Below, in pieces: positions 50,319-62,300 of a DNA stretch of 64,000 nucleotides. The DNA comes from Casuarius casuarius (taxonomy: Eukaryota; Chordata; Aves; Casuariiformes; Casuariidae), in assembly GCA_003342895.1 (NCBI GenBank), contig PTFA01000038.1, positions 620,001 through 684,000 of the forward strand, in the 5' to 3' direction. A program made the position numbers and the translations under genes. The notes beneath the pieces are model-generated. The model did no database searches. It worked only from the letters and a program-made list of their open reading frames with translations, and was not told the origin of the DNA. How positions within the stretch are numbered: the stretch's first letter is position 1; each line of letters starts with the position of its first letter.

Positions 50319-51179
50319 NNNNNNNNNNNNNNNNNNNNNNNNNNNNNNNNNNNNNNNNNNNNNNNNNNNNNNNNNNNNNNNNNNNNNNNNNNNNNNNNNN
50401 NNNNNNNNNNNNNNNNNNNNNNNNNNNNNNNNNNNNNNNNNNNNNNNNNNNNNNNNNNNNNNNNNNNNNNNNNNNNNNNNNNNNNNNNNNNNNNNNNNNN
50501 NNNNNNNNNNNNNNNNNNNNNNNNNNNNNNNNNNNNNNNNNNNNNNNNNNNNNNNNNNNNNNNNNNNNNNNNNNNNNNNNNNNNNNNNNNNNNNNNNNNN
50601 NNNNNNNNNNNNNNNNNNNNNNNNNNNNNNNNNNNNNNNNNNNNNNNNNNNNNNNNNNNNNNNNNNNNNNNNNNNNNNNNNNNNNNNNNNNNNNNNNNNN
50701 NNNNNNNNNNNNNNNNNNNNNNNNNNNNNNNNNNNNNNNNNNNNNNNNNNNNNNNNNNNNNNNNNNNNNNNNNNNNNNNNNNNNNNNNNNNNNNNNNNNN
50801 NNNNNNNNNNNNNNNNNNNNNNNNNNNNNNNNNNNNNNNNNNNNNNNNNNNNNNNNNNNNNNNNNNNNNNNNNNNNNNNNNNNNNNNNNNNNNNNNNNNN
50901 NNNNNNNNNNNNNNNNNNNNNNNNNNNNNNNNNNNNNNNNNNNNNNNNNNNNNNNNNNNNNNNNNNNNNNNNNNNNNNNNNNNNNNNNNNNNNNNNNNNN
51001 NNNNNNNNNNNNNNNNNNNNNNNNNNNNNNNNNNNNNNNNNNNNNNNNNNNNNNNNNNNNNNNNNNNNNNNNNNNNNNNNNNNNNNNNNNNNNNNNNNNN
51101 NNNNNNNNNNNNNNNNNNNNNNNNNNNNNNNNNNNNNNNNNNNNNNNNNNNNNNNNNNNNNNNNNNNNNNNNNNNNNNN
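50319..51179. other. Assembly gap (861 N) likely hiding GARS1 exon 1
   Basis: Unsequenced bases between two GC-rich repeat zones. By exclusion the first GARS1 exon (mitochondrial targeting sequence and cytosolic start) is expected here or immediately beside it. Any open frame spanning the N run is artificial. Confidence 0.55.
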
Positions 51180-51655
51180 CTGCTGCACCCAGTGCACGGC
51201 CCTGGGCAATGCCTGCTGCCCCCGGGGCAATGCCCTGGGCAATGCCCGCTGCTCCTAGGGCAATGCCCGCTGCCACCAGTGCATGGCCCTGGGCAATGCC
51301 TCCTGCCCCCAGGGTAACACCCGCTGTTCCCGGGTGCACAGCCCTAGGCAATGCCCGCTGCCCCCGGGGGCAATGCCCGCTGCCACCAGTGCACGGCCCT
51401 GGGCAATGCCCGCGGTCCCCCGGCTGGGACCGGCTGCACCCAGTGCATGGGCCCTCAGCAGTGCCCGCTGCACCCGGTGCATGGGCCCTGGGTGATGCCC
51501 GTTGCATCTGGGGTGGGACCTGCTGCCCCCGGGTGCACAGGCACCGGGCAATGCCCACTGCAGCCGGGGCAATGCCTACTGCCCCCAGTGTGATACCCGC
51601 TGCCCCCAACATGATACCGCTGCCCTTGGGGCAATGCTCACTGCCCCTGGGGCAC
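51180..51655. repeat. GC-rich minisatellite, GGGCAATGCCCGCTGC units
   Basis: Imperfect copies of a word like GGGCAATGCCCGCTGC(C)CCC repeat every 18-22 bases. A higher-order pattern brings GTGCA(C/T)GGCCCTGGGCAATG back about every 55 bases (starts near 51191, 51278, 51333, 51389). The array runs directly out of the N gap, so its true length is unknown, and it probably caused the gap. Confidence 0.85.
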
Positions 51656-51689
51656 GAAAAGCCGGGGGTCCTGTTATTTTTTCGCTCTG

Positions 51690-51960
51690 CCACGGTATTT
51701 GAGCTCCAATAGCTTTGTCGCTTTTGGACTCGACGGTGTTTTGCTTTTCCCTGATCCCCGGCCCCTCCGCTCCCGAACGGCGCCGGGGGAGCGCGTGCGG
51801 GGCCCGAGGCATCGCTGCTGCTGCACCGCTCTTGCTGCCTGCGAATTAAATACCAATTAAAAAACCCACACTTCCCACCCACGGTTTCCCATCCCTTCCA
51901 TCCTCGTCCGCATCTCGCCTTCTCTCCGTCCCTCGTCCCTCGGTCGAGGCGTGATGCGAT
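51690..51960 (-). promoter_or_regulatory. CpG-rich patch, candidate GARS1 promoter edge
   Basis: Many CpG dinucleotides, for example in CGAACGGCGCCGGGGGAGCG near 51774, end abruptly in AT-rich DNA at about 51960. Vertebrate GARS1 has a CpG-island promoter, and this lies just upstream of the presumed hidden exon 1. The role is inferred. Confidence 0.35.
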
Positions 51961-54620
51961 TTTGCATTAATTGGAGTATTCAGCCTGGTGCTTTGTACCT
52001 GTCTGCGTGTTTGAGAGACAGCCTCAACCTAACGAATGTGTCTGAATATTTATCCGCTGCTTCTGAATGGTGCATTTGTATTTCAAATGCTTAATTGTTA
52101 TTTTTATTTAGCTGCAAATTGCTGTTTTTATTTCCCTGGTGTACCTGCTTGGAAACCGCTCTCGCGCAAGGTTAATGCTGGGTTTCTGCCTGTTCATTTC
52201 CTCTTTTCTTAATTTTTTTTTAATTGATCGAGTGCTGATAAGAGCTTCAGGACTCCGCAGCCCCCTTCTAGCCTCCCAGAGCTCGAGAAGACCTTCCCAA
52301 CAAAGATGTACACCCAGAGCAACAGGTTTTGCCTTCCTGAATCTCCCTTGATCAAACCTTTTCTCATGCACAGGGCTGACCCCAGGCAGGGAGACATGCC
52401 CAAAATCTTGTGGCAACGTCTCTTCCTCTAAATTAAGTGAGCCTGGGGCTGGTTCCTGGCGCTGAGTCCAGCTGGCACAGCACAGCCCCCGCCCCAAGGG
52501 CCACAGAGGCCTTTTCCCCAAATCTCCATCCAGCTGAGGGCTGTAGCACTTCCCCCAAAGCAAAAAACATGGGCTGCATCCCCGGAGGCTAAGGGGGAGC
52601 AAAATCCGGTCTCCCCTTTGCAAGGTCGACGCAGCCTTCACATCGGCCGAGGCTGAGGGCAGGAGGACACAACGCAGGCGATTTGGCTTCCTGCTTCTCT
52701 GAGCTTATTGCGAGGCAGCCTGGCAAAAGTGGTCCTTGAAGGACTTTGGAAAGCGTCTGGCAAGTCACGTGGCTGCCTGAAAGCACCCTCGTAGCAAGAT
52801 GGAGCAGTAAGACCTGGCCTTGTAAATAAATCCTTAATGACACATTTGACTACTCCAGGTTTTCGTGATGATTTAACTGTAGAGTCAACTTGAACTTTTA
52901 CAGTCATGTTGTTTTCTTAGATAAAGGAAGAAAAAAAGAAAGAAAGAAAGAGAGGCTGGACACACTTCCTGTGCAAGGTTAGAAGATGGTGAACTTTCCT
53001 ACGGACTTGCCAAAGGCAGTAAGAGTGCGCTTCAGGGGCGTCTGGTCCCAAGGCAAATTGTCGGATTCTCGTGAGATGGTGCAGGAAAGGCGGAGAACTG
53101 GGCAGCATTTTTAGCAAGCCCAGGGCTGCAAGCAAAAGGCACTCTGAACAATCAGGGATGGCAGAAGTGGGCCAGAACCAGGGTTACCTGGGTCGGCTGG
53201 ACCCCAGCTCCCAGCTGATTTCGGTGGGAAATGTTAAATATTTCTAGGAATCTAGGCCAGACCCATCAAGAATAATACCTGCGCTAAAATCAAAGCTTTA
53301 TATCCTGACAAATGCCTCCCTGGGTGGCGGGGAGGCGACGCTGGCTGCCGGCAGCAGGACTGGCCTCTCCGCGGGGTGACGGTGTGGCCACGGGCTGCGG
53401 GAGCAGGGAGGTGAACATCCAGCACCAGCACTCCCAGGCACATCATCTGCCCTGGCCTCTGGATGAGGTAACAGCCCACATTTGCACATTTGCCTTCGCT
53501 CCCTCCGAGACCCAGCTTTGCCTGTCTTTAGATGTCCCTAAGGAAATTAGGTTCCTCTTTGCATTTGATGGACACCTTCGAGCAGGGAGACTGGGAACAT
53601 CTGAGCTGGGTCTCCGCTCTGAAGCCCTCTGCAAAGGGACCTTGCGGGGCAATGGGACCTCACGGGGTCTCAACGCTCCCTGACACAAGAGAGGTTGAAA
53701 TCTCCATCCAGACTTCCTCCATGCCACTACCATCCTCCACGCACTTCTTGTCCCAGTCCCTGTAGGACACAGGCCTGCCAGGGATGTTGGTCCGGGTCCC
53801 CCCAGGTGCTGCTGGTGCATTTAGGGACAGAAATGCCGTACCCAGGCTGCCACGCGTTCGCCCAGCACCTCCTCAAGGCAAGGCATCGCTTTGTCCCCGT
53901 GACGTCCCACGGAGGGGCTCTGCGCTGCTCTGGCACAAGGTTCCGGTTCGGGAGGAAAGGTTTGGCCATGAAGGTGTCCTCACCTCTGCCTGAACGTCTC
54001 TCCCTGTTTGCCAGCCCGTTTTTCCTGCCAGCAGATTCGGGAGCAAGGCTGTGCCTCCCCCAACCAGCAGCGATTTTAGCATTGATATTGGTAGGGCCAG
54101 GATGGGGCCCCTTGACCCCTCTATCCCCATCCCTCCATTTGAGGGTGAACGCTGCCATGGAGGTGGGAGACATCCAGGCAGGGAAGGAGAGAAGCAGTGC
54201 CTGAGCCGGAGGGTGCGGAGAGGGTGATGGAGGAGAGCGTTTCGGCTGGGAGAAGGGCAGGATTTTCCACGGAGGCTTGAGGAAAAGCAGGAGGGTTGAG
54301 GACATAGAGGGTCCCTGCTGCATTTTCCTGGGTCCCCAGCTCAGTTGCAATCATGGGTGCAGAAGAAGGGTTACCAGCATGATGGGAGCTGGAAGGCCAC
54401 AAAACGAGAGGCAGGAGAGAGGCAGCACCGAGCCGGGCTGCAGGCGATGGGAAGGGATGGAGAGGAGGAGAAAGCCGTGCGCTGACAGGGGAGGGAATTG
54501 CTTTTACGGGAGGGAAAAGGAGGAAAAATCCTCTAGTGGCCAAGTGAGCTGGAACGAAACAGAGGTGGAAGGAGGGGGAAAGGAGTCAGTGTGGGAGAGG
54601 GGAAAAAAAAAAAAAAGAGG
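51961..54620. other. Upstream flank, no gene recognised
   Basis: AT-rich DNA at 51960-52140 contains octamer-like and homeodomain-like words (TTTGCATTAATTGG, CAAATGCTTAATTG). The rest is mixed sequence with a purine (GAAA)n tract at 52926-52955. A 207-codon minus open frame at 53727-54350 shows no family motif. Confidence 0.4.
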
Positions 54621-54649
54621 AGAAACACTCAGGAATACACAACCTCTCC

Positions 54650-55300
54650 GTTCAGCCTGAACTGTCGGTTAGCAAACATTGCCAAGTACATTTCTGCTCC
54701 GCTGCGCTTACGGCTCAGCGCATTTTTCTGGCGGTTGTACAGTACGTGCTCCTCATCTCGGGAGCAAAGCCAACGGAGAGGGCCCTGCCGTTCGGCGTGG
54801 AGGGGGGGACCGGCAAAAATCCTCCGAAATGCCCCAAAATAGGAACCGATCCCCTGGCGTGCCCACGGGCAGGTGGGATCGACACCAAAAACAGGGGGAT
54901 GTCGGGGTCTTGGGTGTTGTCGTCTTTGGGCTCGGCTTGGCTTTTTGATTTTTTTTTTTTAATCTGCCCGGATTATGTAACGCGGCCACGACGGGCCCCC
55001 GCTCGGATGCCGCTAGATGGCAGGCGGCCTCCTTCCCTGCCGCCTGTTTTTCTCCCTCGCAGACGCTACGCTCTTCCCTTCCCTCCAGCCCTTCCCCGCA
55101 ACGGGGCCTCTTCGTTTTCCAGCATTCCTGCTGGTTTTTTTGGAAGGCACAGCGTGGGCCAGCGTTCCGTGCCGGGATGCCTTGCAAAACCGAGGGGCAC
55201 CGAAACCCGAGCAGAAAGCCCTTTCGCAACTCCAACGGAGACGACGCTCCTTCGAGGCTTCGCCACCCCCATGCTACCTTTCCCCGAGACAAAATCCTCC
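54650..55300. promoter_or_regulatory. CpG-rich patch in right flank
   Basis: Dense CpG with several GC-rich blocks and no coding exon recognised on either strand. It could be a distal or divergent promoter, for example for a transcript opposite to GARS1. Confidence 0.35.
55010..55023 (+). promoter_or_regulatory. Candidate CTCF binding motif
   Basis: CCGCTAGATGGCAG matches 13 of 14 positions of the CTCF core CCASYAGRKGGCRS and sits inside the CpG-rich patch about 3.8 kb upstream of the expected GARS1 start. Confidence 0.45.
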
Positions 55301-55340
55301 CTTTTCCTTCCCTCCCGCCTCCGGTTTTGGGTTTGGTTTT

Positions 55341-55370
55341 TTTTTCTCCCTCTCTCTCTCTCTCTCTCAG
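55341..55370 (+). repeat. Pyrimidine/(CT)n tract ending in CAG
   Basis: A T-rich run passes into CCCTCTCTCTCTCTCTCTC and ends in CAG then AAAGTCCC. This is either a simple repeat or, together with the final CAG, a possible 3' splice site on the plus strand. No matching exon was recognised. Confidence 0.6.
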
Positions 55371-55775
55371 AAAGTCCCGGTGCTGCCTGCTTTTCCCTAG
55401 CTTCTCATTTCAAGGCTCAGAGGCAGCGAAGTCAGACAGATTCATCCCTCTGAACACAATCAAAGCCACAGTGATGGGCACACGAGGTTCAAGAAGATTT
55501 CCTGGGGTCAGCGCTGGAGCATTTTTAGGCCAGCAGCAAATTAAGCAGGGCCTGGGGCACGACGCTTGTGGGGCAGATGGCCTGACCTGGCTTTGCTCTG
55601 CAGAGCTGAGACGGGGTGGCTGCATCCAACGCGCTCCTGGGGAACAGCCCCCCAAGCCATGCCTGGGCGTTTTCCCGGGGAGAAATTTGGCCCCATCCAA
55701 ACCCATGCTACGGAGCCTGTCAGTGTCTGTGAATGATCGTGGGACAGCGCTCAGGTCTGTTCCCAGGCCCTAATT

Positions 55776-56375
55776 TCATTTCTTCAAGTTCACTGAGACA
55801 ACTGTCCCTGCTCCTTTCAGTGCTTCCTCCATCCTAGGACCCATTCGAAGGGTGATGTTTGTCCATCCCTGGGCCATGCCAAGCCACGGAGAGTCCTTCA
55901 GGGCCACTTGCCTGCACCTGGCCAAGGTCCCCGGGGTCCCGCGGGGAACAAGCCCTGGAGTGATGTCTCCAAACCATGGAGGAGTCACGTCCAGAGAGGC
56001 AGGTGCCCCTGAGAAGGGAACCACAGGAGGGTTGGTGAGCTGAAGGGTGGAGAAAGACGCCTTGAGGCCCATGGAGATGTAGTATAAGGCATCAAAGCAC
56101 ATTACCTTTGTTATCCCCTGCCCTAGATATACCCAACTGGGCTCATCCAGGGGAGTAGGGACAGGCTTTGAGGTGGCAAAGAAGGAGAGAAGGGTGCTCC
56201 TGCGCAGGGCTGCTTCTTCAGAGGCCTCTCCGGCCTCTGGTGTCATCTCCCATCGAGTCTCAGGCAGTGGTGCCGTTCGCTGCATCAGGAGGCAAGGCAT
56301 GACCCACATGTCTCTGTTTTGGGTCTGTCTTGGAGGATATGGCTCCTCACACTGCCCCATAGCCAGGCTTTCCAT
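55776..56375 (-). other. Unassigned open frame, about 200 codons
   Basis: From ATG at 56373-56375 to TGA at 55776, coding MESLAMGQCEEP... to ...GTVVSVNLKK. The same frame stays open again below two close stops (TGA, then TAG) down to about 55410. No domain, signal or flanking splice signal was recognised. It could be chance, a lineage-specific exon or a relic of a retroelement. Confidence 0.2.
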
Positions 56376-56399
56376 CCCGTCGCTAACACAGGACACGCT

Positions 56400-59300
56400 G
56401 AGTATTGCTGAAACGCCCCCTCCTAGGACAGGGCTTTTTTTAGAGTTAAATAGGAAGCAGAAACCTCACCCTGAGCTTCCTCTAGGGTTTGGTTCTTCCT
56501 AGAGGTTTCTCTTTGCCGGAAATTTCTTTTCTGCACCCCTGGCCCCGATCCAGCCACATACTTAATTTCAAATCTTATATCCCCCTGCACTCACATAACT
56601 GCTTTCTTGCATTGGGGCCCTTGTCCCCTCTCGACTCGGGAAAGTTCGCACTCCTCCGCGCTCCCACTTTGAGCTGACAGATCTCCCCTGCCCTCGCTGC
56701 CCACTGGGTGAGCTGACAGCAGTGGCTCGGTCCTGCTTCAGCCTCTCTGCTCTCCTTGCCTGAGGATGCTCAGGCAATAAGATTGCCAAGGGTGCCAATG
56801 AATAGTTTATACTGGCTGCGATGGCCAAGAAAAATGCTGGTTTCCATCACCATTGGGGACTCAAAGGCTTGCCCCAGTGTCAATTTATCCCCCAGTGCCC
56901 ATTTTCTAGGAACTGAGCTGAGACCATTAGTTCATTTTGTCACGAAAGAAGTCTGATTCCTTCAGTCACACGACCTACAGTCAATAGGGCCTGTAGCTTG
57001 GACCCAGACAGTCTCCCAGGTTTGACTGTGCAAGATAGAAATTTCTGATAGAAATGCTGCTTGGTCTCCCGAGCCCTCCTCTGTCATGAATTTAAATTCT
57101 GCAAGCCCTAGTGCAGGGAATTCAAATGCATATTGATTAAGGGCCTTTTATGGATGCCTTGCAGAGCATATTAAAAATAATTTAAAACTTGCATTCCAGT
57201 ATTAATGACTCTTGTCTCCGGCACTTTCCAGCGATTCAGATTTGACTTTTAATTGAAACGCTTTAGTTAAGACAAATCCTTCAGCCAGAAAAGATGAAGT
57301 GCCCCTTCAGGTGTGCACCATGTAGGAACGATGCCCAAGGATAATTGCAAGAGTGGGGATTGAAGCAAGGCCTACCCAGTTGCTCCTTTAGGTATGAAGC
57401 ACGGGGATAAATCATGCCCTGTAGAAATCTCTCGCATGCCAGCTGTTACAACCCCACAGGCAAATGCAGCTTTGGCCTCGTCTCATGTGAACCTGTGGAG
57501 CTGAGCAGTGTCCTCTCTCACCCAGCAGCACTGTGACAACCACAAAAAAATGGTCCTCTCTTCCTTTCTGGACAGCAGTGACCAAGCCAATACCACCTGC
57601 CTATCCAACAGGACGTATCCTCACCTAGAAAAAAGAGGTTTCAGTGAAAGTGTAATTGCTCCAACGAGGTGTTCGAACACCTCACAGGGAGGTGTTTAAG
57701 CCCACTGAAGTGCTGCACAGAGGGATCCCCGGGTCACCTTCACCGTCAGAGCCCGCCGACAAGCTCACAGGTAGACCCTGCGACTCATCCTGCTTTGTCT
57801 GCACCGTCACCTTTCAGCTGTTTATAACCTTTCCATCTCAAGCTTCCCAAACTGGCAAAGCAGCAGTGGCTCTCCAGCTGGAGCCTGGAAAGGAGCCGTT
57901 GTCCTTCAAGCGGGTGCTCATACGTGCTCCTCCGAGAAACCATTTCTTTGGACTTCCTCTCCGGGCACCGCCGATTTGAGTGCCGGGGGCTGCATAATGA
58001 ACGTCTTGCTGCTCCAGCATAACACGGTTCCAGGCAACCACACGGAAAAGTTTAATAGACTCCCTCAGCGGGGCGGTAGCTTTACCCTTCGCACAGTGCT
58101 CAGAAAATGGTGACATCTCTGCATCTGTGATGTTCTTACACTCCACTTCTACACCTGACAGCTTCAATACATAGATAGACCCGAACAGTATGAGCCAATT
58201 ATTGTTGTCTATTGGACTGTACACCTCATGCCTCCCTAGTCATGATTTCTTCTGCCTCGACATCTGATCCCAGCTGGCTTGTTCCTAGCCTTGAAGATCG
58301 GGTCAGAAAGGGCAGCTTAGCTTGAAAATGGAGAGGACAAAGCATTTTAGAGAGCTAGCAGCAGGGGATGGCACCTCGAGGACACCAGAGTGAACATGGC
58401 ACTGCTTGGTTCAGACTGCAGCTTATTTAGTATTTTCTGTCTCTGTGGTGGCCCATGCAGCAGACTGGAATCTGCATTGCAGTTTGGTGGAAAAGTACAA
58501 GATCTCATGGGTTATGGAGAACTGTTTAACTGCTCCCCTTCTGCTCCATGAACGTAGCCTCTAGCATGGCGTACAAGGGTTGTCTTTGCAGTCCCTTGGT
58601 CTCCAAGGAAAGGTCAGTCCGTAATAAGCGCGAGGCCCCAGGTGGGTGGTACAGTGTCTGATCCAGTGCTCAGACCATCACGGTCAACATATACATGGAA
58701 AGCTTGTACCGGGGCAGTCTTCACTCTCATTGGGTTGTGAACAAAGAGACAACGGCATCTGATAATCTGGTGCCTTTCCTGAGCACTTAAAGCAGATCAG
58801 TGTTTTCAATCCAGGACAGCACAGGCCGTTGTATGTCAGTCACTGCCTTCACCACTGCAAGTGGGTCCCGAGTCTGGTAAGGGGAACTTCAGGACCACAG
58901 AGATTTCCAGGCTCTCGCACGACGCCCCACTGTACTGAGTCAGCGCAGAACGAGCTTTCCCTCCAAGCCACCTCCAAGGACTGCAGTGGCTCTAGCAGAA
59001 TAGAGGAGAGCCACCACATGCATTGGAGGTGACATCTCTGACCGTGAGTGTTAGAGAAGCCCACAGTCAGTTTTGGTTAAAAAAAGCTTTCCTAAATCCA
59101 TTGACTGCACGCTAAGCGATCATTTGATTTTTTACAACTGCACTGAAAACTCAGACCAGCTGGGATCTAAAGCATTTCTCTCCACCCCAGGCAGCTTTTC
59201 TACAGGTTTCGCCAATGCCACTGGAGTCACCCTACACTTCCCCAGGTACTGAGTTGACAAGTCCAGGCCGTCGTGTGTGCAGTACAGCAGTGCTTAGTAC

Positions 59301-62300
59301 ATTAGAGGTCCTGATCCTGTCAGGAGCCACAGACCTAGCGAATAACCATTATCCCCACAGAAGGATTTAAAGAGAAAATATGCTGCAATTTTATCTTCAG
59401 AGCCATATCTGAAGCTGTTAGAAATAAACACTGGTTTCATTTCACTTCCCAAAAGGGTCCATGCCTCTTTTCCTCCCAGATGGTAAAAATACTGCTCCAT
59501 ACCTGCTTGTGCCATAGTGGCATTTTACAGGGCAATTGAATCAGGCTGTGTTCCCAAGGCTTTTTGTGTCGATTTTACCTTGTGAGTCACACAATAATTG
59601 GCTTCATTCTTCAGGTCAAATGCCTGGCTGAAAAATATGGCTTTCCTTAGACAGAAGAGGAAACATTTGCCCATAGGAGTTGAAAATCAAAAACAGGGTG
59701 TACCTTAAATCTTCAAAGCCCAATCCAAAGCGTCTTCCAGGCCCAATGTGCACTTATGCCTAATTCTCTCGACTTTTTAACTAGCTATATGAGCTATAAG
59801 CTCCAAGGTTAGGCAAGAGTGCATTCAGGTGTGTTTTGAATATCTTCAGGAGAATGTGCTGTACTATCATTCTGAAACACCCAAAGAGGAGCTTGCTGGA
59901 GGCTGCCCAGACTTTCCAAATAGCTGTGCTTCATGCACGCGGGTAGATCTGAAAGCAGCCCTCATGAAAGAGCCCATCGAATAACTAAACACCTCCCACC
60001 CCGCTCTCCTTCCCAGGCTCCAGTGCTTACAGATGACAACAGCATTCCTGCGAGGCTTTCCGCTGGCAATAAGTTATGATTAAAGATGGTGGTTATTTAT
60101 AATAAATGGAGCATTCAGAGGGAAAAGTCTAAGTTACTCCNCTAATCGTGTCCAAGGGTGGCTGTGTGATTGGGGACACCTTCCTATTCGGTACTTTACC
60201 ACAGCACTATACATCATCTTCACAAGACTACTGAAGTTCAGCGGGTTCATTTGGTTTTGCTTGAAGTGAATCAAAGAGTTTTCCTGTTGAAGGAGAAAAC
60301 AAGACTCTAGCTTATTTTTTTTTTTTAGATGACATTCGGAGTTGCTCTTCTTGCATAGGAATTGAAGATGCTAGTGTTAACCTTTGCAGAGACAGCGCGT
60401 GTTATGTTCCTGTCATGCATCTAATCTTCTGCAGCTCAGCAGGATGCTTAGCGAGGGATGGGCGTGACGGTCAACTCATTAGTACTGCCTCTCTTTTAAG
60501 CCTGGCTTGGCTGGAGGAGAGGCTTTGTTAGTGCTGCTGTCTCTAGCCCTGAGTGATGGCTGTTCACCACTTCTAGGGTAGCTGCTGCAGTGGTCAATGC
60601 TCTGATCACCTCCCCTCTCAGAAATGCACACCCACAGGCCTGGGTGCTGCATGCCCCCTTCCTGTTATGGCACCCAGCATCAAAACCAAAGCTCTCTGCT
60701 ACCATTTGAATGTTTCTGCCCACTCCTGCAATGGCCAGGAGTCAGCGCAGCACACGAAACTGCCCAAATAATTTGGTGGATCCTGCCCCATACGCTAGGA
60801 AAATTGGGGGGCGTTACGCACATCTCAGAGCANGAAGAGAAGGAGCGGGCAATGTCATTCTGGGCCATTCTGGGAAAGAAGCTCACAGTATCTAGGGATT
60901 CAGCTAATGTTTGAAGTGAAGGTGTTGGTATCTTCTCAGAGCTGCAGCACAACCAGGCAGTAAGTGAACTTGCATGCAACCCAGCAGCTGAACCTGAGCA
61001 GTGTCCAAGTGCTTTAGTCCATACACGGTGGGAAAGGTGGGTGTGAGGTCAGCCCAATATCCCAATCCAATATTGGGATTTCTCANAGGATCTAGCTTGT
61101 GCAGCTCTTGCCAGCATCTTGATCACAGGCTTAGAAGGGCTTTCTGGAGAAGCAGAGAATCCAGGCTAGGTGTGACAGGAAAGCTACACAGAAAGAAGAT
61201 GCTATTCCTTGGCATCCAGGAGATGCCATTTTTTTGGTATCTCTCTATGCTAGCGGTAGTGGAGCTGTATGTTCATTTCCTGATGATATGGGGTTTTTCC
61301 AGTAGAATTCCCCAAGCTCCTCTATGTTGAAGAGAATGTAGGCCATGCTACAGGCAGCTGAATCACCTAGCCCTCCTAGAGCTCTTTCCACCTGTAGATC
61401 TCAAGATATCACACAAAGGAAGCAAGTGGCTTTATTCTCACTGCAGAGGTGAGGGAGGTGAAGCACAGGGGCCAGCAATGGTGCAAACAGATGGGGTGTT
61501 TTAATTCTGCCCAGAGTAATTCTCTCTTCCTGTCCTCAACTGTGTTTCCCCAGCTGTTACAACAAAGGGAAATGTTGGAGGAAAATGTTGAGGGAAAGGT
61601 CGTGGTATGAACCACAGTGGTCCAGCCTTCTCTATGCTGGTGACTAGATGGCAGTTTGAGAATGTGTCCCTCACAGATGCAGCAGTGTCTTGTTGGTTAC
61701 TGCCAGTCCAAGGAGTGATTGACTGGCTTCACTTTCTGTCTAAAGAGCAGCCCTCAGCTCCTTCAGTCCACAGCAGAAAAGCTGGTGGGCTGGATGGAAA
61801 TGTCCTGCAGGCGAAGGGTTGGACCAGTCTGCAGGAAGCCAGTGCCTAGCACTGACAAACAGCGTGCCACAAAAATTGATCTTTTCCTCATATTGATTTT
61901 AAGATTTTTTAAATGTCTAGTGAAAGTTTTCTGAGTGGATAGGCTCTATTGTTATAAACTAGGCTGGACTGTTATGAANTAGGTTCCTTCAGAACTCAAA
62001 CCTGCACACAGAACCACATTTTGCCAAAGAATCTCACCATCCTAACGACCCNAGAGAAAATACTCAATCCAGACACTCCCCACCACTTAGGACAGTTCAG
62101 AAGCCAGAAGCGAATGCTGTAACTTGAACTCATCTTTAATGATCTGGAGCTTGTTCACACTAAAAACAATACTAATGAAATGTCCTACAGCACAGTCTAT
62201 AATTCGTTACTGTGTTGATTTCTCTCCTCGGCTACAGCAACATCAATAAATAAAAAAAAGACTTTGGATCCTGTGGAAGAAATCGAGGAGGAGACATCAA

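Noticed and set aside
49776..51882. Open frames of 313-532 codons on both strands across 50319-51179
   Set aside because: They pass through unknown bases and the flanking parts translate minisatellite units, giving collagen-like or Cys-rich artefacts.
54746..55453. 235-codon plus-strand frame in the CpG-rich patch
   Set aside because: Composition follows the GC content and includes translated simple repeat (CT tract); no domain recognised.
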